Shown here: positions 32,991 through 44,340 of the stretch, piece by piece
Layout of the letters: each line of letters begins with the position of its first letter
Numbering within the stretch: position 1 is the stretch's first letter
Assembly (NCBI RefSeq): GCF_042767895.1
Contig: NC_091590.1
Coordinates: forward strand, 1,198,052-1,262,051
Origin: Penaeus vannamei
Lineage: Eukaryota; Arthropoda; Malacostraca; Decapoda; Penaeidae
DNA length: 64,000 nucleotides
Direction: 5' to 3'
Translations under genes and position numbers: made by a program
Notes under the pieces: model-generated
What the model was told of the DNA's origin: nothing
Databases searched by the model: none
What the model saw: only the letters and a program-made list of their open reading frames with translations

Positions 32991-33905
32991 GCCTGATGAG
33001 GACAATCTATCCCAAGCGACAGATCTATCCTTCTGGGGGTCCCCATAGAATAATGTGTGTTTCTAAGAATGTATTATTATTTTTCTTTGCATGCTGATAA
33101 GAATAAAGACATTGAGTACATCGAATTTTATATTCCTTTCTGCTGAACTCTATACTTATAAACGAGGTGCTTTTCGATTGTGGGGAACAAACTGAATATC
33201 TGATTAATTAGTCTGTACCTGACTGCTGAGGGGATAACTATTATTAAGATGTTTTAAGGTAATGTAGGCCGTTCTGCATGTTCAAACAAGATGAATAGAC
33301 GCTATTATTGATTTTATTAATGTGGTCGTTCGCTGACCTGACTCACATCGGTAATGACTTATTTTGGCACGTGACCTGGAGGGCGGTGGGAATGAAGGGG
33401 TGGGGACTTGGGGTGGTTGGGGAGGGGGGGGGGGACGCCCGTTTGGTGTGCGTATTCCTATCAGTCACGGTTACTGATTTCCCGTAATCGATTATGATAA
33501 TTCCGGAAGTCAGTAGGTCACTTCCTGTTATGACACGTCAGGTATGTCCATAACAGGATAGGAGGATAGCCATAGGGCCTAACTCAATATGTCTGACGAA
33601 GACCATCTATCACTGGCGACAGATTTTGGGGGTCTATAGTATGGTTTCTGTGCATTTGCATGTGTTACATTATTTTATAAGTATGTATTATTGATATTTT
33701 TCTTGTATGCAAATATAAATAAAGACATTGAGTACAACGAATTATATAATCCTTTCCATTGAATTCTCTGCTTATAAACGAGGTGCTTTTTGACGATGAG
33801 GAACAAGCTGTAAATGTTTGATTAATTAATGTCTATACCTGACTGCAGAGGATGACATTATTATTGAGGTTTTAAGGAAATGTAGGTCAAGTTACACGTT
33901 CAGAC
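32991..33905 (+). repeat. Paired direct repeats 3' of SIM-like gene, copy C
   Basis: The repeats are 32990-33293 and 33590-33908. Between them are a one-unit G-rich minisatellite (33395-33434) and a segment with the palindrome-like TCGATTATGATAATTCCGG. AATAAAGAC blocks occur in both repeats. No coding signal. Confidence 0.65.
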
Positions 33906-34150
33906 ATGGTAGAAAAACCCTCAATGCGCAAACTAGATTTATTGAAGAAAAAGAGTTTCGGAATCGTCCTCGACCTCCCTTCGTTTCCGTTCTCCTCTCT
34001 TCACCTGCCCTGTGTTCCTGAGTGCTTCTTTTCCATCTTATACTGCTTCCTCTCCCTTTCCTCATCAGACCCTAAGGTGGAATCGAGGACGATTCCGAAA
34101 CTCTCTTTCTTCAATAAATCTAGTTTGTGCATTGTGGGTTTTTCTACCAC
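33906..34150. repeat. Large imperfect inverted repeat, copy 3
   Basis: Arms from 33907 and to 34150, as in copy 1, with a few more differences near the base of the arms (CCCTCAATGCGC in the left arm). Confidence 0.8.
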
Positions 34151-34184
34151 AGCATTAACACGGTAGAGTTTTTTTCCATTCATC

Positions 34185-34985
34185 ATGGACCCCACGGTTA
34201 AAAGTAATCTCTTGTTCCTGTTTGCCTCCTTCCCCGACTCGGTTCCTGACTTTCGTGCTTTTGAGGCTTCTGTCATCGCCACGGCCAGATGGAAGAATCA
34301 ACTTCGTTTCCTACTAGACTGCCTTGAGGAGCAGGTCTTCCCTCAATCTGCAATCTCCTGAAGCACTTGGATGAAGGATCTCCCTTTCTGGATTATGCTC
34401 GTTCCCTCCTTGAACGGATCCGCGCTGGTAGGAGGGATGTCGAGCATGCCTACTATCGCTCGAGGGTGCGTTCTGACCTCCTGAAGGAAAGGCTTCCCGG
34501 CCACGTCTTCCAGCTCATAGCCGACGTGGCCCACGATTCTTCCCGGTTCTTCAGCACCACCCATGTCCGCTCTCTCATCCAGAAACTCTCCAACCTCACC
34601 TCCCGTACTCCCTGGTCCTGCTTCTCCCTCACCGGTGCTGTTACCATCCTTTCCTCGCTGTCCTTGACCTCTCACCAATAACAGCTCCTTGGCTTCGGTC
34701 TTTCTTTTGCACTATCTCTTCCTTTGACCATTTCATTTCCACCCATAGAAACTCCTTGCCTGATGTCTCCCTCCGTCATGGGGCCTTCCTCCCGGCCCTC
34801 GAGTCCCTCCTTCACCCCAACCCTTCCATTCCCAGGCGTTACCAAGAGGCCCTTCACAGCCTACTCAGGGATGTCACCATTTTACCTTCTGACAAATGAA
34901 CTCGGTAGAGTTCCCAGGCTAGACACGGTGTATGAAGATCGTGTGAGGGTAATAATCAATGGCCGAGAAAAGATGGACAAAGAGC
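34185..34985 (+). pseudogene. Penelope-like B N-terminal ORF, copy 3
   Basis: ATG at 34185 (MDPTVKS). The N-domain is in pieces: the first runs to about 34345, where an indel breaks the LEEQV region. A long frame at 34367-34681 carries DYARSLLERIRAGRRDVEHA and VTILSSLSLTSHQ. Another piece at about 34724-35053 ends in poly(A) after DTVYEDRVRVIINGREK. The RT core is absent and replaced by the A-flanked insert. Confidence 0.7.
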
Positions 34986-34989
34986 TAAG

Positions 34990-35036
<47 letters not shown>

Positions 35037-35239
35037 GGGGCTTTGACGCATAGCCCTTCGTAGGCTTATCCTGGCGACAAAGAATTAGCTGGCGCCCAAT
35101 GATACCCTCTCCTCTGAGGACTAGTATTTTGTTTTTTAAAGGGGACCAGGTGCCTATAAGAACTTCGAGGAAAATCAATCTCAAAATTCATTAAAGTGTA
35201 AGATAAGGAACCAGAAAGTTATGCTGATCTATAGAAAAA

Positions 35240-35307
<68 letters not shown>

Positions 35308-35407
35308 CACTGCACTGTACATTGTCACCTGAACATAAGAGTGCATTTATCTCTAAACTATAATCTGAAGGTATTTCTTATATATCTATACTTCCATTGC
35401 TCCGATT
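34986..35407. repeat. A45 tract, ~200-bp insert and (AT)n, copy 2
   Basis: Poly(A) of about 45 bases (34990-35034), then the same unidentified ~200-bp sequence as at 15967-16167, then an A/T run and (TA)n (35244-35305). A shared 80-base sequence leads back into Penelope B at about 35408. Confidence 0.7.
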
Positions 35408-36847
35408 TTAAAGATTATAATATCCACTATTACTCCACACACAGCAATAAAACGAAATTTGGTGTTGTAATTGGGTTCTTACTCCGGCCACTGAGGATTT
35501 GCAGCACCGAGTTCCTAGAGAGTAAGTTACTTGTGTAATTAATTCTTTCATGAAACACAAATACCCCAAAGGTCTCTTGCTGAACCTCAGAAAGACGAAG
35601 AAGAACGAACATACAAGATCCAACCCTGCAATACCTTCTAATTTTCTCATATTACCTCCATGTAATCTCTCCCAGACGGTCAGCAAATACTTTGACAATA
35701 CAATGAACATCGCCAGCACATCCGGGGAAAAGATACATGACCTAATACAAGAAAAGAAAACCGAAAGGCAACCCCAACGGTGCGGTATATCGCATACCCT
35801 GCAGCTGTTGCGATAAGGCATACTATGGTGAAACGGGACGGGGTTTCAACACCAGGATCAACGAACATCGAGCCGACGTCCGTTACCATAGAACTTCCAA
35901 CAACATGGTGGTTCATGTAGATGAAGTTGGACATCTACCGAACTAGAAAGAAGGTGAAACAAACCATGAAAGATTAAGCAAATACAAAAGGAAGGTCATG
36001 GAAGCTGCATACATTGCGACAGAAATATATGAACACTGCATCGGGTAGATTCATACTTTCCAAGGTCGCGGCAGCAATTATGCGTACAACGAGCATGAGG
36101 TCACGGTCATCAGGTGATTCATCTGCCCGATGGAAGAATCAAAGTTTCCTCTCAGACTGCCTTGAGGAGCAGGTGCTTCCTTCCTCGATCTGCAATCTCC
36201 TGAAGCACTTGGATGAAGGATCTCCCTTTCCGGATTATGCTCGTTCCCTCCTCGAACGGATCCGCACTGGTAGGAGGGATGTCGAGCATGCCTACTATCG
36301 CTCGAGGGTGCGTTCTGACCTCCTGAAGGAAAGGCTTCCCGGCCACGTTTTCCAGCTCATAGCCGACGTGGCCCACGATTCTTCCCGGTTCTTCACCACC
36401 ACCCATGTCCGTTCTCTCATCCAGAAACTCTCCAAACTCACTGCCCGTACTCCCTGGTCCTGCTTCTCCCTCACCGGTGCTGTTACCAACCTTTCCTCCC
36501 TATCCTTGACCCCTCACAAACTACTCTTTGGCTTCGGTCTTTCCTTTGCTCTACGCTCTCACCTCTTACCTCTATTGACATCATTTCTTCCTTCGACCAT
36601 TTCATCTCCACCCATAGGAACTCTCTGCCTGATGTCTCCCTCCTTCATGGGGTCTTCCTCCCGGCCCTCGAGTCCCTCCTTCACCCCAACCCTTCCATTC
36701 CCAGGCATTACCGAGAGGCCCTTCACAGCCTGTTCAGGGAGGATGTCACCATTTTGCCTTCTGACAGGCCTAGGACCTGTTAGATGACGCCTCCACCTAC
36801 GCCCCCTTGACCAGTGACCCCTGGGAATGTATTGCTGCTACCTTCCA
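35408..36847 (+). pseudogene. Penelope-like B: C-terminus fused in frame to next N-terminus
   Basis: The connector and GIY-YIG (35408-36060) run into a 257-codon frame at 36014-36787. That frame starts in the C-terminal tail (GRFILSKVAAAIM), passes RSRSSGDSS and enters the N-domain at ARWKNQSFLSDCLEEQVLPS with no untranslated gap. It continues through RSLLERIRTGRRDVEHAYY and LFGFGLSFALRS to a frameshift near 36545. The fusion shows that the ORF of this lineage continues across head-to-tail junctions. The RT is missing here too. At the 3' end the sequence joins polymerase B. Confidence 0.75.
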
Positions 36848-37598
36848 CCATCGTCTAAGAGAGTTGATGGACAAGACTGATGGAGGGGAGAGATGTATAA
36901 CACAGCACAAAGCCTGTGCCAACAGCTATATCATAATAGACAGACAAGGTGTAGTAGATAGTTTTCTATATCAAGGTGCTCTCGCTGCCACGCATTTTGT
37001 TGAGAATCTGTCCAACAAATGGGTGGACATGAAGCTTTTAAGAAGACCAAAAGTGTGAGCTGTGCATCCAAAAATTCCCCACAAAAACACAGACACCACG
37101 ACCATACCAAAGATCAGATGAACTATATTGGTGCTTATTACACTCGCTGTAACCTCCAGATGAAAATTCATCGTACAACAATCCCGTCTGGCTCAATCAC
37201 TTCCCTCGGAATGATTCTGAAAGAAATGCAAGCTAACACAAAAATAAACATCTGTGTGAAACAAGGGCTTCGATATTACTCTGTGGAACTAAACAACCTG
37301 AAATTCCTTGATATCTTAGCTTTCATGAACGCAGGTCTGAGCTCTCTCGCCAAAACTCATAATAAAAGCAACCGCTCACTCACGTACTCCAAACATATCC
37401 TGCGCCATTTGTCAGACGAAGCCCAGTCATTGCTTCTAAAAGGAAAGGGTGTTTTTCCGTATGAGTACTTGGATGACCTGAAAAAGCTCAAAGACACCAG
37501 CCTCCCTCCCAATTAAAAGATTTATAGCTCCCTCACAGGTAAGACGGTTACAGAGGAGTATGCTGATTCACACTAAAAGTCTCCAATGCAGCCGGGTG
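36848..37598 (+). pseudogene. Family B DNA polymerase fragment, copy 2
   Basis: Starts within ELMDKTDGGERCI. A 165-codon frame (37019-37516) reads YIGAYYTRCNLQMK, ILKEMQANTKINICVKQ, LKFLDILAFMNAGLSSLAKT and FPYEYLDDLKKLKDTSLPPN. A stop then replaces Glu before KIYSSLTGKTVTEEYA. It breaks off at about 37598 and joins RTE sequence through TTAA-like microhomology, with no polymerase palm. Confidence 0.8.
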
Positions 37599-38725
37599 TC
37601 GTACTTAATAAATGATGAACACGTGCTATATTGGAGAGGAAAACCTCAGGGTAGCAAACAGGAATTAGGAGTAGGGTTCTTAATACACAAACGCTTAGAA
37701 AAGAACATCGTAGAATTCAATAGTGTAAGCGAAAGAGTGGCTTCTGTAACAATAAAACTAAACAAAAGATACTTAAAAATTATTCAAGTCTATGCTCCAA
37801 CCTGCAGCCACAGTGATGAAGAAATAGAGAGCTTCTATGAAGATGTTCATTTAGCCAGCGAGAGAATAAAAACCCATTTCACAATAATTATGGGAGATTT
37901 TAATGCCAAAATAGGTAAAAAGACAGAGGGAGAAACCGCAGAACGAGACGGGACAAATGCTAGTTGACTTTGCAGAGGCTCGATCACTCAATATCATGAA
38001 TACATTCTTCGAAAAAAAAATTGGAACGGAAGTGGACATGGAAGTCGCCTTCTGACGTCAAAAACGAAATTGACTTCATAATTTCAAATAGGCGCGATAT
38101 AATAAAAAATGTAGAAGTTATCAATAAAGTAAATGTTGGCAGCGACCATAGAATGGTGAGAGGCGAAATTAAAATACACCTCAGAAGGGAAAGGAACAAA
38201 CTAATACGTAAACCACAGCTAAGCTTAGCTAACTTGAAGATCAGATCAACAGAATTTAGCCTAAACATCCAAAACAGATATTCACTCCTCCGCGACGAAG
38301 ATCTCAACATCGACCAAATCAATAAACAGTTCAATGACATAATAAAAGAAGCTGCACTTGAAGTAGGCGGAAAGAACGACAATCGAAGCTCCAGCAAGCT
38401 CTCGGTAGAAACTAAACAGCTCATGCAAAAACGTAGAGCCATGAAAGTATCGGCAAACAGGGACAAAATAGAATTAGTTGAACTAACAAAGACCATAAAT
38501 AAAAAGAAGAGGGAAGATGTACGGAAATTCAATACTCAAATAATAAATGAAGCAGTGATTTCAGGTACCAACATGAAAGCAACTAACTAGGAATAGGGAG
38601 AAATCAAATGTATGCAATTAAGAAACCAGACGGAGAAGTAACACAACAAGAATGAAATCAAAGTAGTGGAAGACTTTTACAGGGATCTATACAACTCAAA
38701 CGAACAGCCACAAATAGAAGCAAAC
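37599..38725 (+). pseudogene. RTE fragment 4: endonuclease, RT lost
   Basis: Begins within LINDEHVLYWRGK and stays open through IIMGDFNAKIGKKTEGE until a frameshift near 37950. A second frame (38021-38590) covers VKNEIDFIISNRRDIIKN, GSDHRMVRGEIKIHLRRERN and the following linker. It ends after QPQIEAN. The endonuclease catalytic blocks are better kept than in fragments 2 and 3. Confidence 0.85.
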
Positions 38726-39460
38726 GGTCGTCGAGCCTGCTCGAGATCTTCAATTCTTTCTTCCCCGACGATCTTCTTGAAAAGATCGTCGATGAAACGA
38801 ATCGGTAGGCATCTGCCATTGTTTCTTGTGTTCTCATTGGAAAGTGTGGTTCCTAGAGACTGAAGTTACCTGTGCAATTCTTTCATAAAACACAAATACC
38901 CCAAAGGTCTCCTGCTGAACCTCAGAAAAAAGACGAAGAACGAATATACAAGATCCAACCCTGCAATACCTTCTAATTTTCTCGTATTACCTCCATGTAA
39001 TCTCTTCCAGACGATCAGCAAATCGGCAATACAATGAACATCGCCAGCACATCCGGGGGAAAGATACATGACCTAATACAAGAAAAGAAAACCGAAAGGC
39101 AACCCCAACAGTGCGGTATATCGCATACCCTGCAGCTGTTGCGATAAGGCATACTATGGTGAAACGGGACGAGGTTTCAACACCAGGATCTACGAACATC
39201 GAGCCGACGTCCGTTACCATAGAACTTCCAACAACATGGTGGTTCATGTAGATGAAGTTGGACATCTACCGAACTAGAAAGAAGCTGAAATAATCCATGA
39301 AGGATTAAGCAAATGCAAAAGGAAGGTCATGGAAGCTGCATACATTGTGACAGAAAAATATGAACACTGTATCGGGTAGACTCATACTATCCAAGGTCGC
39401 GGCAGCAATTATGCATACAACGAGCATGAGGTCACGGTCATCAGGTGATTCATCTGCTCC
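38726..39460 (+). pseudogene. Linker plus Penelope-like B connector and GIY-YIG, copy 5
   Basis: The linker with hairpin arms GACGATCTT and AAGATCGTC (about 38777-38800) is followed by the connector and GIY-YIG with a 10-base loss near 39022 (ISKYFD region) and other lesions. The C-terminal tail is readable near 39220-39440. Same arrangement as 31075-31830. Confidence 0.75.
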
Positions 39461-40180
39461 CATGTGATATAAATATGCTGTGTATTCTCCCAAATGTATG
39501 TATTTCTAAGATATAATCGAAACTGGTTAAAGAAATCTCTTGTATTGCGAAGATATTCGTTCAATATCTTTCCATATTTGTCAACATGTTCATATCGACA
39601 AGGATTACAAGATTTTTGTATAGAAACTTTAGAATGTTTCGGTGTGAGTAATTTCATAAATAAAAATTCACTTAGTAAAAGGGAATGAGGGTAGGTAATT
39701 AACGGACCCTACCCCCCCCCCTCCTCCTCTCCTCTATGCATTTTCGGAGTCTGGAATGGTGGAAGGACCTACTGAATCTCTGATCATGTCGCAAAAAGGG
39801 CGGTCGAATCTGAAGGGCGACTTTCTCAAGCATACCAAGATAAACTATATTTACTAAGGGTATCTCGCTTCTAGGTAAATTATTAAGAATTATAAAAGCT
39901 TGTTTGGATTTTATTATATGAACATTGGTGAGATTTTGTGTTTTTTAGATGATGGGGAATTAATCAGTGTTATTTATTCACAGGTGTTGCTGTTCGAAGT
40001 ACGATTGCCATTTTTCATTGGGATGGATCTTTGAACGAATTCAACCTTAACAAAGATGAGTATCTGAAGCCTTGAATTTTATCAGACATACGTACTTTAA
40101 TTTGTGCACTGCTGCCATTTTAAATCCCGGTGTGTTAATGTGTTTCTCTTTGTTACAGCTTTGGAGGACGTATGTGCATG
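39461..40180 (+). pseudogene. SIM-like gene remnant, last exon deleted, copy 2
   Basis: Upstream decayed Cys-rich and promoter region (39600-39850); exon 2 about 39945-40050, preserving the open frame VRSTIAIFHWDGSLNEF; donor mutated to GATGAG; long-form intron 2 ending TTTGTTACAG at about 40158. Exon 3 is missing beyond about 20 bases. Same breakpoint as 13901-14660. Confidence 0.6.
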
Positions 40181-40436
40181 TGCGTGTGTGTTACATTATT
40201 TTATAAGAAAGTATTATTGATATTTTTCTTGCATGCGAATACAAATAAAAAAAAGACACGAGTACAACGAATTTTATAATCCTTTCCATTGAATTCTATG
40301 CTTATAAACGAGGTTCTTTCTGACGATGAGGAACAAGCTATAAATGTTTGATTAATTAGTGTCTGTACCTGACTGCAGAGGATGACATTATTATTGAGAG
40401 GTTTTGAGGTAATGTAGGTCAAGGTACATGTTCAGA
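40181..40436 (+). repeat. Downstream direct-repeat copy (single)
   Basis: Matches 19140-19389. The first of the usual pair and the G-rich minisatellite are absent because the deletion that removed exon 3 also removed them. Confidence 0.6.
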
Positions 40437-40670
40437 CATGGTAGAAAAACCCACAATGCACAAACTAGATTTATTGAAGAAAGTGAAGCAACAGTTTCGG
40501 AATCGTCCACGACTTCCCTTCGTTTCCGTTTCCTGTCCTCACCTACCCTGTGTTCCCAAGTGCTTCCTCTCCCTTTCCTCCTCAGACCCAAAGATGGAAT
40601 CGAGGATGATTCCGAAATTCTCACTTTCTTCAATAAATCTAGTTTATGCATTGTGGGTTTTTCTACCACA
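40437..40670. repeat. Large imperfect inverted repeat, copy 4
   Basis: The best arms: 40438-40487 and 40621-40670 are complementary with about one mismatch. A second block (TTTCGGAATC against GATTCCGAAA) extends pairing inward. The spacer is about 100 bases. Confidence 0.85.
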
Positions 40671-40702
40671 GCATCAACACGGTAGAGTTTTTTCCATTCA
40701 TC

Positions 40703-41350
40703 ATGGACCCCACGGTTAAAAGTAATCTTTTGTTCCTGTTTGCCTCCTTCCCTGACTCGGTTCCTGCCTTTCGTGCTTTTGAGGCTTCTGTCATCGCCAC
40801 AGCCCGATGGAAGAATCAACGTTTCCTCTCAGACTGCCTTGAGGAGCAGGTGCTCCCTTCCTCGATCTGCAATCTCCTGAAGCACTTGGATGAAGGACCT
40901 CCCTTTCTGGATTATGCTCGTTCCCTCCTTGAACGGATCCGCACTGGTAGGAGGGATGTCGAGCATGCCTACTATCGCTCGAGGGTGCGTTCTGCCCTCC
41001 TGAAGGAAAGGCTTCCCAGCCACGTTTTCCAGCTCATAGCCGACGTGGCCCACGATTCTTCCCGGTTCTTCACCACCACCCATGTCCGCTCTCTCATCCA
41101 GAAACTCTCCAACCTCACCTCCCGTACTCCCTGGTCTTGCTTCTCCCTCACCGGTTCTGTTACCAACCTTTCCTCCCTATCCTTGACCCCTCACAAACAA
41201 CTCTTTGGCTTCGTTCTTTCCTTTGCTCTACGCTCTCCCTCTCTTACCTCCACTGACATTATTTCTTACTTCGACCATTTCATCTCCACCCATAGGAACT
41301 CTTTGCCTGATGTCTCCCTCCTTCGAGGGGTCTTCCTCCCGGCTCTCGGG
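40703..41350 (+). pseudogene. Penelope-like B N-terminal ORF, interrupted by piggyBac
   Basis: ATG at 40703 (MDPTVKS). This is the longest clean N-domain in the window, open for about 216 codons up to the insertion at 41351: ARWKNQRFLSDCLEEQVLPS, RSLLERIRTGRRDVEHAYY, SVTNLSSLSLTPHKQLFGF, LSFALRSPS, HRNSLPDVSLLRGVFLPAL. The reading continues across the piggyBac at 47257-47450 (NPSIPRRYREALHSLLRED, TILPSDRPR) and then into polymerase B. It lacks all RT catalytic motifs, which in Penelope elements lie downstream. Confidence 0.8.
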
Positions 41351-41519
41351 TTAAATGTAAATACGTATTTTTACCGGGCGTCGGAGTTCACATGGAGATG
41401 TGTTACCCACCCCCCCTCCCTTCCCCCACTGCCGTACATGATTAGTTTTTTTTTCCAACTGCAAATCACTAATCCGTGTGTTAGCAATAAGATCAGCTTC
41501 TCACCCTCCTCCCCACCTG

Positions 41520-41925
41520 CAGGAGGGGAGGGAAGACCTCGGAGAGGAGTGGTGCTTAGCGCATTATGCCGTCACGGTCATTGACAATCAAAATTACCTG
41601 CTTTGACCAGTTATGTGACCTCTGTCAGGTGAGGCGCGTTCTACCTTTCCCTATTCTGCTAAAAAGAATAAAAAGATAAAAATTGAAGCTATGAGGGAAA
41701 GGAGGCGGGGACACATCGGGAATCAGGGATGGTACGCACCAGGTGGGATGGAGAGGGAAGGGGGGAGGGAGGACCTCGGGATGTAGGAGGGGCGGGTTAG
41801 CATTAGGTGGGTCTGTGGGGGGAAGGGGAGAGGGAAGACCTCGGGTAGGATGACCCACGTTAACCAATGGCCAGGTGGGACGGAGAGGGAAGGGGGGAGG
41901 GAAGACCTCTGGCTGGAGGGACCTA
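41520..41925 (+). repeat. G-rich direct repeats in piggyBac 5' region
   Basis: Three related blocks of about 70 bases carry GGACGGAGAGGGAAGGGG and GGGAAGACCTC words (about 41518-41550, 41740-41790, 41820-41915). They show no coding frame. Confidence 0.6.
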
Positions 41926-42017
41926 CCACCACCCCTTCTTCCAGAGGTCTCACCTTCCCCCCTCCCCCATAGCCTCAACTGACAAGAGGTCACATAATTG
42001 GTCAACGTGGGTCATTC

Positions 42018-42091
42018 TGATTGGTCAATGACCGTGAAGGCGAGAGCAGAAAGTGTATAAATGCGGGGGAAGAGGGTAATCTTTTCATTCC
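42018..42091 (+). promoter_or_regulatory. Core promoter of piggyBac transposase
   Basis: Inverted CCAAT (ATTGG) near 42020, TATAAAT at 42056-42062 and an arthropod-type initiator TCATTC at 42085-42090, whose A (42087) is 31 bases after the TATA start. The first ATG follows at 42129. Confidence 0.65.
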
Positions 42092-42128
42092 AGGCCAGAC
42101 TTTTGCCATTGCTGATAGCATATTGAAA

Positions 42129-44186
42129 ATGTCCCGCCAACTACAAACCCAACGCTGCCGCTCGTCAAAGTAAGAATAAAGATGAATAATGCTAACATGG
42201 TTATTTGGTATAATGTATATACTTTTCTTTCTTCTTTTATGCCTTTTTACTTCTTTTTTGAGATTCTAACTTTTTTCCCTACAGGTACTCGCATGCCGTA
42301 AGGAACCTTTACGACTGCGACCCTGACGACCCAAGACCTCAACTTCGGGAGAGGGCCCGAGATGGTTGAGGAATGCTCCGGAGTCTCACTTCTACCTCTA
42401 TGAGACCGCGTCTGGTCGAGGAGAGATGAGGGAGGCTCTCGACTCCTCAGCCCAACCTGCCAACCCTGGACGATCCACCGCCATTCCCAACATCCCAGAC
42501 TCCGACTGGGATATGGACGTTGACGACTCTGACGACGATGCCGACTACTCGCCGGAGGCAACGGAGAGCGACGCCGACTGGGTGGAGTTTGATTACGTGT
42601 CGTCGCACGACACGTCCATCGACTCCGATGAGCCGTTGTCAGCCGTTGCACGTCGGTTTGCGATGAGGAACGCTCCAGGGACTCCGGGTTTCGTCTGGAA
42701 GAAGAAGAGGCCTTTCGTGCGCCGTCATCCCTTCCAGGGTGTCCCAGGGGTCGAAGAAGCATGCCTCCTGCATGCCGACTTGACGGCAAGAGAGATCTTG
42801 GACTGCTTCCTGACACCGGAATTGTGGGACACTATGACGAGGGAGACCAACCGGTATGTGGAGGCCGGTCACCCCATCTTCACACATGAAGACTTGGGAG
42901 AATACGACTGTGGAGGAGCTGCAGTCATCCATTGGCCTCCGCCTGCTCATGGGCCTGCAGCCGTGACCACATTCGCGGTATTATTGGTCGAAGAACCGGT
43001 TGCTCTCCTCGTCTGTGTTCCCTGAAACGATGACCAGGGATAGGTTTGATTTGCAAAGTCGGCTTCACTTCTCGGACAACGAGGACCCCCGTGCCGACAC
43101 CGACCGTCTGTGGAAGCTGCGACCGGTGTTGGATATCCTCAATACGACGTTCAAGACGGTCTATATCCCTGACTGGAAAATCGTGGTTGATGAGTGGCTG
43201 TGAGCGTTCAGGGGAGGTCACCACGCGATTTAGTTCAACCCGACGAAGAGGGCGCGGTTCGGGATGAAGGTATATCGCCTGTGCGAGAGTGATGCTGCTG
43301 GTGCTGGCTATACCAGTGCCTTCAATGTGTACATGGGCCAGGACCGCGGCGACGTACCTGCCAGCATGAAGGCCGTGACCGACCTCATGAACCGCACCTG
43401 CTTCTTCGAGAAGGGTTACGAACTGTACTTGGACCACTGGTACAGCTCCCCGGAACTTTTTCATTACCTGTCATCAAGGAAGACGAACGTCGTGGGAACA
43501 GTTCGGCATGAACCGCAAGTTCATGCCGAAGGACCTCAAGGTGAGCGCCCGTGGCGACGTCGACTACCGGATTTCGGCGACGGGGATGTTGGCTATGTCT
43601 TGGATGGATCGGAAGCCGGTGCATATGCTTTCTACCATCCACGGCCCAGACATGGTTGACCTGCCCCCGAACCGCCGTGGCATAGTCCGGACGAAGCCCC
43701 AAGTCGTCGTTGATTACAACGTGGGGAAGAAGGGGGGTAGACCTAGCCGATCAGTTGGCCGCGTCGTACTCTACCACCAGAAGAACTAACAAGTGGTACC
43801 AGAATTGTTTTACCACTTGCTCGACATGGCGGTGGTGAATGCTTACGTGGTTCACAGGGCGTTGGGTGGCACCCTGACCCAGCTTAAGTTCCGCCTGGAG
43901 CTCATAGCTAACTTCCTCGATCAACCTCCGGCCAACGGGAGAAGGGGTGGCCTTCGGACGCCTCCGGCTGCCACCTCCTCGCCGCCGGAACGCCCCACGT
44001 CAGCAGCAGCGCCAGCAGGTACCACAGGGCCACGTCCTGGCTTTCAATCCAGGGCGAAAGTACCGCCGGTGTCGTCACTGCCGAGTGAGCCGCAACGTGA
44101 GGAAGGAGACGCGCTATAGGTGTGGCAGGTGTGATGTCTCACTGTGCCCGGGAGATTGCTTCAATCTATGGCACAGCCCCCTGTAG
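42129..44186 (+). pseudogene. piggyBac transposase, frameshifted
   Basis: A cut-and-paste transposase that excises and inserts at TTAA. Exon 1 (MSRQLQTQRCRSSK) likely splices at a GTAAGA donor near 42168 to a CCCTACAG acceptor near 42284. The acidic N-domain (DSDWDMDVDDSDDDADY) is typical. The catalytic Asp sites of the family are readable in different frames: VVDEWL near 43183-43200, LDHWYSSPELF near 43429-43461 and SWMDRKPVHMLST near 43598-43636. The last is followed by DMAVVNAYVVHRALGG and a C-terminal Cys/His domain (RRCRHC, TRYRCGRCDVSLCPGDCF, about 44059-44164) used for end binding. Frameshifts lie near 42366, 42950, 43500-43560, 43730 and 43940, and a TGA in the VVDEWL helix at 43201. 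It is dead. Confidence 0.88.
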
Positions 44187-44340
44187 CGAGGATGCGGCAT
44201 CACCCACCTCTCCGATAGCAGCAGGCTATCGTTTTCGAAACAGCGTAGGAAGATCCAGGATGCCACATCCAGTGGCAAAAGGAAGATCCATGACGCTGCC
44301 TCCAGCAGCAGGACCCCTCATGCCGCCTCCAGCAGCAGCA

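Noticed and set aside
13266..39460. CRISPR array or prokaryotic origin suggested by regularly recurring modules
   Set aside because: Repeats are kilobase-scale mobile-element units with spliceosomal introns; no short direct repeats with unique spacers and no cas genes.
42366..43025. Independent acidic-protein gene
   Set aside because: It is the N-terminal domain of the piggyBac transposase, separated from the rest by frameshifts.
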